Shown in pieces: positions 1 to 6,219 of a stretch of DNA of 11,762 nt (within the stretch, counting starts at the first letter, position 1; every line of letters begins with the position of its first letter). Location: NCBI GenBank assembly GCA_009786735.1, contig WQRM01000036.1:1-11762 (forward strand). The letters run 5' to 3'. This stretch comes from Oscillospiraceae bacterium. Lineage in GTDB: Bacteria > Bacillota > Clostridia > Oscillospirales > Acutalibacteraceae. The position numbers were made by a program, and so were the translations under genes. The notes beneath the pieces are model-generated. The model had not been told where the DNA came from and did no database searches. It saw nothing but the letters and a program-made list of their open reading frames with translations.

Positions 1-986
1 CCGAGAATTTGCAGGCGGCGACGACTGCACTGGGCGATGAGGCGGGCGCAATCACATTGGCGTTTGAGGCGATTTCGGCGCTGCAGCAGGTGACGGAATA
101 TTTGTCCGCGGCGGATGAGCTCGTTGAACGTCTGCAAAGCGCTGCCTACGAGCTGCAGGAGGGCGCTGCCGACCTACGCGGCTTGCTGGACACCGCGACA
201 TTTGACCCCGCGCAGGCTGACGAGGTGCAGGCGCGGCTGGATGTGTACTATCGGCTTTCGCGCAAATATGGGAGCACAGAGTCGGATATGCTGGCGTTTT
301 TGGAGCGTGCGCGCGCCGAACGGGCGTCTATCACGCAGAGCGATGCGCGCATTTTGCAGCTGGAGGAAGAGATCGACACGCAGCTGCAGCAGACCATCGC
401 CCTAGCCAAGCAGCTGGCGAAATCGCGCCGCGCAGCAGGGGAGCAGTTCGCGCAGCGCGTGGCGAAAGAGCTCGCGGAGCTCGACATGCCCGGCATCACA
501 TTCGCGGTGCAATTCACCAAAATTCCGCTGCGACTCGAGGGCGGCGAAACCGCCGAGTTCCTCATCTCCGCAAACCCGGGCGAAGCGCCCAAACCCCTTG
601 CAAAAGTGGCATCGGGTGGCGAACTTTCACGCGTGATGCTGGCGATTAAGGCCGTGCTTGCTGCCAAAGACAGCACGCCGACGCTCATTTTTGACGAAAT
701 CGACGCGGGCGTCAGTGGTCGCGCGGCGCAGAAAATCGGGCGAAAGCTCCGCCAAGTTGCGCAAGGGCGGCAGGTGATGTGCGTCACGCATCTGGCGCAA
801 ATCGCGGCGCTGGCAGACTGCCACTTGCACATCAGCAAGCATGTGCAGGCCGACGAAACGCAAACGTGCATCGAATTGCTCGACCATGAAGGTCGTCGTC
901 GCGAACTTGCGCGAATCATGGGCGGCGAGATTATCACCCCCGCACAACTCGAAGCGGCAGAGGATATGCTGGCGCAACGCACATAG
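1..986 (+). CDS. recN: DNA repair protein RecN, C-terminal part (5'-truncated by window edge)
   Basis: RecN is an SMC-like ATPase that acts at DNA double-strand breaks in recombinational repair. The reading frame is open from the window edge (first full codon at 3) to the TAG at 984-986, so about 327 C-terminal residues of a roughly 550-residue protein are visible and the N-terminal Walker A half is missing. The first third of the fragment is a charged, Glu/Ala/Leu-rich helical region that fits the second arm of the coiled coil. It is followed by the ABC/SMC signature ASGGELSR (about 609-632), Walker B TLIFDEID (about 681-704) with the AGVSGRAA D-loop after it, and the switch histidine in CVTHLAQIAA. 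These motifs in this order are diagnostic of RecN. The gene converges on tuf and shares its terminator. TTG at 9 is an internal codon, not the start. Confidence 0.96.
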   Translation, partial: ENLQAATTALGDEAGAITLAFEAISALQQVTEYLSAADELVERLQSAAYELQEGAADLRGLLDTATFDPAQADEVQARLDVYYRLSRKYGSTESDMLAFLERARAERASITQSDARILQLEEEIDTQLQQTIALAKQLAKSRRAAGEQFAQRVAKELAELDMPGITFAVQFTKIPLRLEGGETAEFLISANPGEAPKPLAKVASGGELSRVMLAIKAVLAAKDSTPTLIFDEIDAGVSGRAAQKIGRKLRQVAQGRQVMCVTHLAQIAALADCHLHISKHVQADETQTCIELLDHEGRRRELARIMGGEIITPAQLEAAEDMLAQRT

Positions 987-990
987 CAAA

Positions 991-1015
991 AAACCCACCA
1001 TTTACTGGTGGGTTT
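991..1015. terminator. Bidirectional intrinsic terminator between recN and tuf
   Basis: A perfect 10-bp inverted repeat pairs 991-1000 (AAACCCACCA) with 1006-1015 (TGGTGGGTTT) around the 5-nt loop TTTAC. On the plus strand it starts 4 nt after the recN stop and is followed by AATTTT. On the minus strand it lies 22 nt beyond the tuf stop, and the T run of the arm continues to give TTTTTTG. It can therefore end both convergent transcripts. The minus-strand T tract is the better one, which suits the highly expressed tuf side. Confidence 0.9.
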
Positions 1016-1037
1016 AATTTTGGCAAAAAGCAGGGAA

Positions 1038-2237
1038 TTAGTCGCACTCAATAACTGCGCCCGAGCCAACGGTTCTGCCGCCTTCGCGGATAGCGAAACG
1101 CAGGCCTTTTTCGATGGCGATTGGGGTGATGAGCTCAACGTCCATTTCCACGTTGTCGCCGGGCACACACATTTCAATGCCTTCAGGCAATGTGATCACG
1201 CCGGTCACGTCCGTGGTGCGGAAGTAGAACTGCGGGCGATAGTTGTTGAAGAACGGCGTGTGGCGGCCACCTTCGTCTTTGGTCAGCACGTACACTTGAC
1301 CTTTGAACTTGGTGATGGGCGTGATGGAGCCCGGTGCTGCCAGCACTTGACCACGCTCGATGTCTTGGCGTTGCACACCGCGCAGCAATGCACCGGCGTT
1401 GTCGCCTGCTTCGGCGTAATCCAAGCTCTTGTGGAACATTTCCAGACCAGTAACCACAACTTTGCGGCGCTCGTCGGTCAGACCAACGATTTCCACTTCG
1501 TCGCCAGTTTTGATTTGTCCGCGCTCCACGCGACCGGTGGCTACGGTGCCGCGGCCGGTGATGGTGAACACGTCTTCAACGGCCATCAGGAAGGGCAGGT
1601 CAGCTTTACGGTCGGGGGTAGCGATGTAGCTGTCAACAGCGTCCATCAGTTCCCAGATCGGTTGCAGTTCCGGGGCATCCATGTCGCCGCCGGCATACTC
1701 AAGGGCTTTAAGGCCCGAGCCGCGGATAACAGGGATGTCGTCGCCGGGGAAGCCTTGCTCGCTGAGCGCTTCACGGATTTCCATTTCAACCAGGTCGAGC
1801 AGTTCGGGATCGTCCACTTGGTCGCATTTGTTCATGAACACCACGATGTAGGGCACGCCAACTTGGCGAGCCAGCAACAAGTGTTCGCGCGTTTGCGCCA
1901 TCGGGCCGTCGGTGGCGGCGATAACGATAATCGCGCCGTCCATTTGTGCCGCGCCGGTGATCATGTTTTTGATGTAGTCGGCGTGGCCGGGGCAGTCAAC
2001 GTGTGCATAGTGGCGTGCTTCGGTTTCGTATTCCACGTGTGCAGTGTTGATGGTAATGCCGCGTTCGCGCTCTTCGGGCGCTTTGTCGATGCTGGCGTAG
2101 TCTTTGAATTCTGCGCCGCCCTTCATGGCCAGGGATTTGGTGATTGCGGCGGTCAGCGTGGTTTTACCATGGTCCACGTGACCGATGGTGCCGATGTTAA
2201 CGTGGGGTTTGCTGCGTTCAAATTTTTGCTTGCCCAT
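1038..2237 (-). CDS. tuf: Translation elongation factor EF-Tu
   Basis: EF-Tu is the GTPase that carries aminoacyl-tRNA to the ribosomal A site. The product is 399 residues, the usual length, and is complete. G-domain motifs are present in order: G1 GHVDHGKT (19-26), the RGIT switch I threonine (59-62), G3 DCPGH with catalytic His85 (81-85) and G4 NKCD (136-139). Domains 2 and 3 follow and the protein ends in the typical GAVIECD. The ATG at 2235-2237 has an ideal AAGGAGG at 2246-2252, 8 nt upstream. It is the last gene of the str cluster, 80 nt after fusA, and has its own strong promoter in that gap, so it can be transcribed beyond the level of the operon. No second tuf copy is visible here. 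Confidence 0.98.
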   Translation of the reverse strand: MGKQKFERSKPHVNIGTIGHVDHGKTTLTAAITKSLAMKGGAEFKDYASIDKAPEERERGITINTAHVEYETEARHYAHVDCPGHADYIKNMITGAAQMDGAIIVIAATDGPMAQTREHLLLARQVGVPYIVVFMNKCDQVDDPELLDLVEMEIREALSEQGFPGDDIPVIRGSGLKALEYAGGDMDAPELQPIWELMDAVDSYIATPDRKADLPFLMAVEDVFTITGRGTVATGRVERGQIKTGDEVEIVGLTDERRKVVVTGLEMFHKSLDYAEAGDNAGALLRGVQRQDIERGQVLAAPGSITPITKFKGQVYVLTKDEGGRHTPFFNNYRPQFYFRTTDVTGVITLPEGIEMCVPGDNVEMDVELITPIAIEKGLRFAIREGGRTVGSGAVIECD

Positions 2238-2268
2238 GATAGTAGCCTCCTTAGTATTGTTCAGTTAA

Positions 2269-2297
2269 ATTATAACAGATTAGAATGGAAATTGCAA
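2269..2297 (-). promoter_or_regulatory. Sigma-A-type promoter of tuf
   Basis: Read on the minus strand, TTGCAA (2292-2297) and TATAAT (2269-2274) are separated by exactly 17 bp. The -10 is preceded by TGT, giving an extended TGnTATAAT element. Transcription should begin near 2262, leaving a leader of about 25 nt that carries the AAGGAGG site. The -35 lies about 20 bp beyond the fusA stop and no terminator is visible in the gap. tuf is therefore probably made both from fusA readthrough and from this promoter. Confidence 0.85.
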
Positions 2298-2317
2298 GTG
2301 TTTTGCTGAAATTATTT

Positions 2318-4393
2318 TTACTTCTTCACTTTTTCGCTCATGATGTCTTCAGCAATGCTTTTCGGCACTTGCGTGTAGTGGCTGGGCTCCATCGAATACT
2401 GCCCGCGCCCTTGCGTGGACGAGCGCAGCGTGGTGGCGTAGCCAAACATCATGCTCAGCGGAACTTGGGCGTCAATTTGCGCGGCACCGCTGCGGTTTTG
2501 GGTGTCCAGAATTTGTCCGCGGCGCGAGTTGAGGCCGCCGATGACATCGCCCATGTAGTCATCCGGCACGTTCACCGAAACTTTCATGATGGGTTCCATC
2601 AGCACGGGGTCGGCTTTGCGCATGGCATCCTTGAAGGCCATTGAGCCTGCAATCTTAAACGCCATTTCGCTGGAGTCCACTTCGTGGTACGAGCCGTCAT
2701 ACAGCGTGACTTTGCAGTCCACCACGTTGTAACCCGCGAGGGTGCCGGCCAGCATGGCGCCTTTGATGCCCGCTTCAACCGCCGGGATATACTCCTTGGG
2801 CACTGCACCGCCCACAATTTCGTTGGCGAACTCGTAGCCTTTTTCGGGGTTGGGTTCAATGCGGATTTTCACGTGACCATACTGCCCGCGTCCGCCGCTT
2901 TGGCGTGCGTACTTGCAGTCCACATCGGCGAGCTTGGTGATGGTTTCGCGGTAGGCCACCTGTGGTTTGCCCACGTTGGCTTCAACCTTGAATTCACGCA
3001 GCATGCGGTCAACGATGATTTCCAGGTGCAGCTCGCCCATGCCGGCGATGATGGTTTGCCCGGTTTCTTCGTCGGTGTAGCATTTGAAGGTGGGGTCTTC
3101 CTCGGCCAGCTTTTGCAGGGCGATGGACATTTTTTCTTGCCCCAGCTTGGTTTTGGGCTCAATGGCCACACGGATAACGGGTTCCGGGAACTCCATGCTT
3201 TCCAAAATCACGGGATTTTGTTGCTCGCACAGGGTGTCGCCGGTGGTGGTTTCTTTCAGGCCGATGGCCGCTGCAATGTCGCCCGCATAAACCACTTCGA
3301 TGTCTTCGCGGCGGTTGGCGTGCATTTGCAGGATGCGACCGATGCGCTCATTCTTGTGCTTGCTGGCGTTGAACACCGTGGAGCCAGAACGAACCTTGCC
3401 GCTGTATACACGGAAGAAGCACAGCTTGCCCACAAAGGGGTCGGTGGCGATTTTGAACGCCAATGCGCTGAAGGGTTCATCGTCACTGCTGTGGCGCTCG
3501 ATCTCTTCATCCGTCTTGGGATTGATGCCTTTGATGGCCTCAATGTCCGTGGGCGCAGGCATGAACTCCACCACGGCATCCAGCAGTTGCTGCACGCCTT
3601 TGTTGCGGTAGCTCGTGCCGCAAACCACGGGCACCATGCTGTTGGCGATGGTTGCCGCGCGAATGCAAGCCTTGATTTCGTCGACACAAAGCTCTTCGCC
3701 GTTGAGGTATTTCTCCATCAGCGTGTCGTTTTGGTCGGCCACAGCCTCCAGCATTTCAATGCGATACAGCTCGGCTTGCTCGGCCATGTCGGCGGGGATT
3801 TCCTCCACGCGCACGTCAAGACCTTTGTCATCGTAGTACACAACGGCCTTGTTCTCCACCAAGTCAATCACGCCACGGAAGGTATCTTCCGCGCCGATGG
3901 GCAACTGGATGGGCACGGCGTTGCACTTGAGACGGTCGCGCAGCATGTCAAGCACGTTGTAGAAATCCGCGCCGGTGATGTCCATTTTGTTCACATACAC
4001 CATGCGGGGCACGCGGTACTTGTCTGCTTGGCGCCACACGGTTTCACTTTGGGGTTCAACACCGCCTTTGGCGCACAGCACGGTAACGCTACCGTCCAGC
4101 ACGCGCAAGCTGCGCTCAACCTCCACCGTGAAGTCCACGTGGCCGGGGGTGTCGATAATGTTGATGCGATGATCACGCCAAAAGCAGGTCGTGGCAGCCG
4201 AAGTGATGGTGATGCCGCGCTCTTGCTCTTGTTCCATCCAGTCCATGGTGGCGGCGCCGTCGTGCGTTTCGCCCAGCTTGTGCGTTTTGCCTGTGTAGAA
4301 CAAAATGCGTTCGCTGGTTGTTGTTTTGCCGGCGTCGATGTGTGCCATGATGCCGATGTTGCGTGTCATTTCCAGGGATACTTGTCGGGACAT
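2318..4393 (-). CDS. fusA: Translation elongation factor EF-G
   Basis: EF-G is the GTPase that drives ribosomal translocation and, with RRF, ribosome recycling. The 691-residue product is full length for the family. G1 AHIDAGKT is at 17-24, switch I ends in RGIT near 59-62, G3 DTPGH is at 81-85 and G4 NKMD at 135-138. The later domains are intact, including the domain IV segment around [10 protein letters not shown] and the C-terminal [13 protein letters not shown] segment. The ATG at 4391-4393 is preceded by TAAGGAG (4399-4405) at 5-nt spacing, and the gene lies 20 nt after rpsG, so the two are co-transcribed. It groups with canonical FusA and I see no sign that it is a ribosome-protection paralogue. 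Confidence 0.98.
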   Translation of the reverse strand: MSRQVSLEMTRNIGIMAHIDAGKTTTSERILFYTGKTHKLGETHDGAATMDWMEQEQERGITITSAATTCFWRDHRINIIDTPGHVDFTVEVERSLRVLDGSVTVLCAKGGVEPQSETVWRQADKYRVPRMVYVNKMDITGADFYNVLDMLRDRLKCNAVPIQLPIGAEDTFRGVIDLVENKAVVYYDDKGLDVRVEEIPADMAEQAELYRIEMLEAVADQNDTLMEKYLNGEELCVDEIKACIRAATIANSMVPVVCGTSYRNKGVQQLLDAVVEFMPAPTDIEAIKGINPKTDEEIERHSSDDEPFSALAFKIATDPFVGKLCFFRVYSGKVRSGSTVFNASKHKNERIGRILQMHANRREDIEVVYAGDIAAAIGLKETTTGDTLCEQQNPVILESMEFPEPVIRVAIEPKTKLGQEKMSIALQKLAEEDPTFKCYTDEETGQTIIAGMGELHLEIIVDRMLREFKVEANVGKPQVAYRETITKLADVDCKYARQSGGRGQYGHVKIRIEPNPEKGYEFANEIVGGAVPKEYIPAVEAGIKGAMLAGTLAGYNVVDCKVTLYDGSYHEVDSSEMAFKIAGSMAFKDAMRKADPVLMEPIMKVSVNVPDDYMGDVIGGLNSRRGQILDTQNRSGAAQIDAQVPLSMMFGYATTLRSSTQGRGQYSMEPSHYTQVPKSIAEDIMSEKVKK

Positions 4394-4413
4394 ATTCGCT
4401 CCTTAGTTGTCGT

Positions 4414-4908
<495 letters not shown>

Positions 4909-4930
4909 TTATGAAATCTTAGGTACTGAG

Positions 4931-4988
4931 CCAGCAAGAGAACCATATATAGCATGAACTTATTCATGGTAATTATTCTCATTACTGG
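4931..4988 (-). promoter_or_regulatory. Candidate structured leader between rpsL and rpsG
   Basis: The 114-nt gap between S12 and S7 is AT-rich and can fold. In the minus-strand RNA, 4985-4988 pairs with 4931-4934, 4976-4980 with 4938-4942, and 4966-4969 with 4943-4946, giving 13 base pairs interrupted by small internal loops and closing a 19-nt loop. An alternative, mutually exclusive hairpin is CATGAA/TTCATG (4953-4958 with 4963-4968). No T tract follows, so it does not look like a terminator. In Escherichia coli S7 binds the rpsL-rpsG intercistronic RNA to repress translation. An analogous role here is inference from position only. Confidence 0.35.
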
Positions 4989-4998
4989 GTTTGCGCGC

Positions 4999-5412
4999 TT
5001 ACTTCTTGTCGCGCTTTTGACCGTATTTGCTGCGGCCTTGTTTGCGGTTTTGCACACCTTGGGTGTCCAATGTGCCGCGGATGACGTGATAGCGCACGCC
5101 GGGCAGGTCACGCACACGGCCGCCGCGGATGAGCACAACGCTGTGTTCTTGCAGGTTGTGGCCAACGCCGGGGATGTAGCTGGTGACTTCAATGCCGTTG
5201 CTCAAGCGCACACGAGCGATTTTGCGCAGCGCGGAGTTCGGTTTTTTCGGCGTAGTGGTTTTCACTGCCGTGCACACACCGCGTTTTTGCGGGCTATCTT
5301 GGTTGGTTTGCACGTTTTTGTGGCTGTTGAGGCCTTTGCGCAGTGCAGGGGTTTTCGACTTGCGCACGCTGGTTTCGCGTCCGTTGCGGACAAGCTGATT
5401 AAAGGTTGGCAT
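4999..5412 (-). CDS. rpsL: 30S ribosomal protein S12 (Arg at the Lys88 position)
   Basis: S12 sits at the decoding centre and controls tRNA selection accuracy. Starting at the ATG at 5410-5412 the product is 137 residues, beginning [10 protein letters not shown] as in the family. Upstream in-frame codons would add 27 unrelated residues that cross the promoter. AAAGGAG at 5420-5426 lies 7 nt before this ATG. The signature loops are intact: [11 protein letters not shown] (Lys42/43 region) and [12 protein letters not shown] followed by DLPGVRYH. The residue aligned with Lys87/88 is Arg101 (codon CGT, 5110-5112). In other bacteria the same Lys-to-Arg change gives streptomycin resistance. The neighbouring Asp102, the residue methylthiolated by RimO in E. 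coli, is kept. It is the first gene of the str transcript and has its own strong promoter. Confidence 0.98.
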   Translation of the reverse strand: MPTFNQLVRNGRETSVRKSKTPALRKGLNSHKNVQTNQDSPQKRGVCTAVKTTTPKKPNSALRKIARVRLSNGIEVTSYIPGVGHNLQEHSVVLIRGGRVRDLPGVRYHVIRGTLDTQGVQNRKQGRSKYGQKRDKK

Positions 5413-5464
5413 TCTGGTTCTCCTTTCATGACAAAATACGTCGCGATAAATACGCAACCCTAAT

Positions 5465-5493
5465 AGTATAACACAAGAAGCTGAACTTGTCAA
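5465..5493 (-). promoter_or_regulatory. Strong sigma-A-type promoter of the rpsL-rpsG-fusA operon
   Basis: On the minus strand a consensus TTGACA (5488-5493) and TATACT (5465-5470) are 17 bp apart, and TGT before the -10 makes an extended -10. The start point should be near 5458, giving a leader of about 45 nt before the ATG. The -35 begins only 18 bp after the HEPN stop. With no terminator in between, the str genes probably receive both rpoBC readthrough and this promoter. Confidence 0.9.
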
Positions 5494-5503
5494 CCCCTTG
5501 TGT
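5471..5503. repeat. 7-bp inverted repeat enclosing the rpsL -35 box and spacer
   Basis: ACACAAG (5471-5477) and CTTGTGT (5497-5503) are perfect inverted copies separated by 19 bp. One arm abuts the -10 hexamer and the other lies just upstream of the -35, so a bound dimer would cover the promoter. It could be an operator or chance. I do not recognise the sequence as a known regulator site. Confidence 0.35.
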
Positions 5504-5511
5504 CGAATTTT

Positions 5512-5895
5512 CTATTCGCCGATAGCAGAAACGGTTGTGTTGAATATTTCGCGCGCGCTATTGAGCGCGTATGAGGTGGATGGCTCGTCGACTTCCATTT
5601 CATCGGGGTAGCGCAGCCGCACAGCATAAGGTGTAAGCTGCTTGCCTGCTTCAGAAAAAACATGAAACACCGGCGTGTGTGTGCGACAAAGCTCAATGAG
5701 CAACACAATGTCGTGCGTATAAGGTGGCTCAATACCCAAACTGATGAGATAAGCTTTGACGGATTTTTCCGCGCATTGTTGGCTCAAAAAGCAAATCAAT
5801 TCAAGCGGACGCGGCCAGCGGTTGTCGTATAAATACTGCGCGTTGTTCAAGTCATCGGTGGCTTTAGCTAGCCATTGAGCGACTTCGCTTGTCAT
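5512..5895 (-). CDS. HEPN-domain protein (putative toxin of an MNT/HEPN pair)
   Basis: HEPN proteins are small helical proteins, and those paired with MNT enzymes are often RNase toxins. From the ATG at 5893-5895 the product is 127 residues, backed by AAGGAG at 5905-5910 with 9-nt spacing. A longer frame from TTG at 5931 has no such site. Family features are WLAKATDDLNNAQYL near the N terminus, FLSQQCAEKSVKAYLISLGIEPPYTHD (about 37-62, given here in two parts: FLSQQCAEKSVKA, then YLISLGIEPPYTHD) and RLRYPDE (93-99), resembling the PF05168-type HEPN group. The canonical RNase motif RX4HXY is absent. The only RX4-6H match is R71 to H78 followed by Phe80, which may be coincidental, so RNase activity is uncertain. 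It overlaps the MNT gene by 32 nt and is AT-richer than rpoC. Product class is fairly sure; toxin role is inferred from the pairing. Confidence 0.85.
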   Translation of the reverse strand: MTSEVAQWLAKATDDLNNAQYLYDNRWPRPLELICFLSQQCAEKSVKAYLISLGIEPPYTHDIVLLIELCRTHTPVFHVFSEAGKQLTPYAVRLRYPDEMEVDEPSTSYALNSAREIFNTTVSAIGE

Positions 5896-6202
5896 AGAGC
5901 AGCACTCCTTTTTGCGCAACGTTTTTTTCAATGGTGGCGATCCATGTTTTTCGTTCGTGAAATCGGCTGACGGTGTTAGCTAAAATATCGATAGGCTTGT
6001 TTAGTGGTCGTGGCACAGCGCGGTATGAATGATGCACCGCGTCTATCACGCGCATGTTGTCGGGCACCACCACGAAAAAATCATAGTCGCTGTTTTCGTG
6101 CGGTTGTCCATAGGCGTAGGAGCCGAACAGGTAAATCTGCTCGGCGGGCACAGCATCTTTGATTGCTTCGGCGATTGCCTTGATTTCATCGTTGATGTGC
6201 AT
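5864..6202 (-). CDS. MNT-family minimal nucleotidyltransferase (putative antitoxin)
   Basis: This is a complete 112-residue minimal nucleotidyltransferase of the pol-beta superfamily. The motif LFGSYAYG (25-32) followed by SDYDFFVVV (38-46) gives Gly27-Ser28 and the metal-binding pair Asp39/Asp41. Asp72 in KPIDIL fits the third carboxylate, so the active site looks intact. In studied MNT/HEPN systems the MNT enzyme transfers AMP to a tyrosine of the HEPN toxin and neutralises it. Here that is inference, because the partner lacks the usual target motif. The ATG at 6200-6202 has TAGGAG at 6210-6215, 7 nt away, and lies 17 nt after the rpoC stop, so it is probably expressed with rpoBC. It overlaps the HEPN gene by 32 nt. 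An A AAA AAC heptamer lies near its end (5921-5927). Confidence 0.92.
   Translation of the reverse strand: MHINDEIKAIAEAIKDAVPAEQIYLFGSYAYGQPHENSDYDFFVVVPDNMRVIDAVHHSYRAVPRPLNKPIDILANTVSRFHERKTWIATIEKNVAQKGVLLYDKRSRSMAS
5905..5910 (-). promoter_or_regulatory. Ribosome binding site that fixes the HEPN start
   Basis: AAGGAG on the minus strand lies inside the end of the MNT gene, 9 nt before the ATG at 5895. The alternative upstream TTG (5931) has no comparable site, so the shorter 127-residue HEPN product is preferred. The overlap suggests translational coupling of the two genes. Confidence 0.75.
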
Positions 6203-6209
6203 GTCTCAA

Positions 6210-6215
6210 CTCCTA
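6210..6215 (-). promoter_or_regulatory. Ribosome binding site of the MNT gene in the rpoC-MNT gap
   Basis: TAGGAG on the minus strand is 7 nt before the MNT ATG and lies entirely within the 17-nt gap after the rpoC stop. There is no room for a promoter or terminator in this gap, which supports co-transcription with rpoC. Confidence 0.7.
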
Positions 6216-6219
6216 TTTT

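Noticed and set aside
1008..2309. 433-codon open frame on the plus strand opposite tuf
   Set aside because: It is the antisense shadow of EF-Tu, with no family resemblance, and it would begin inside the terminator.
5413..5493. Longer rpsL frame starting at 5493
   Set aside because: It would start within the -35 box and put 27 non-S12 residues ahead of the conserved [10 protein letters not shown].
5505..5519. CGAAT/ATTCG inverted repeat at the HEPN stop as a possible terminator
   Set aside because: The stem is only 5 AT-rich base pairs and no T tract follows on the minus strand, so it should not terminate transcription.
5896..5931. Longer HEPN start at TTG 5931 (MKKTLRKKECCS extension)
   Set aside because: There is no ribosome binding site before it and the added Lys/Cys-rich residues come from the MNT A-tract region in another frame; the ATG at 5895 has AAGGAG.
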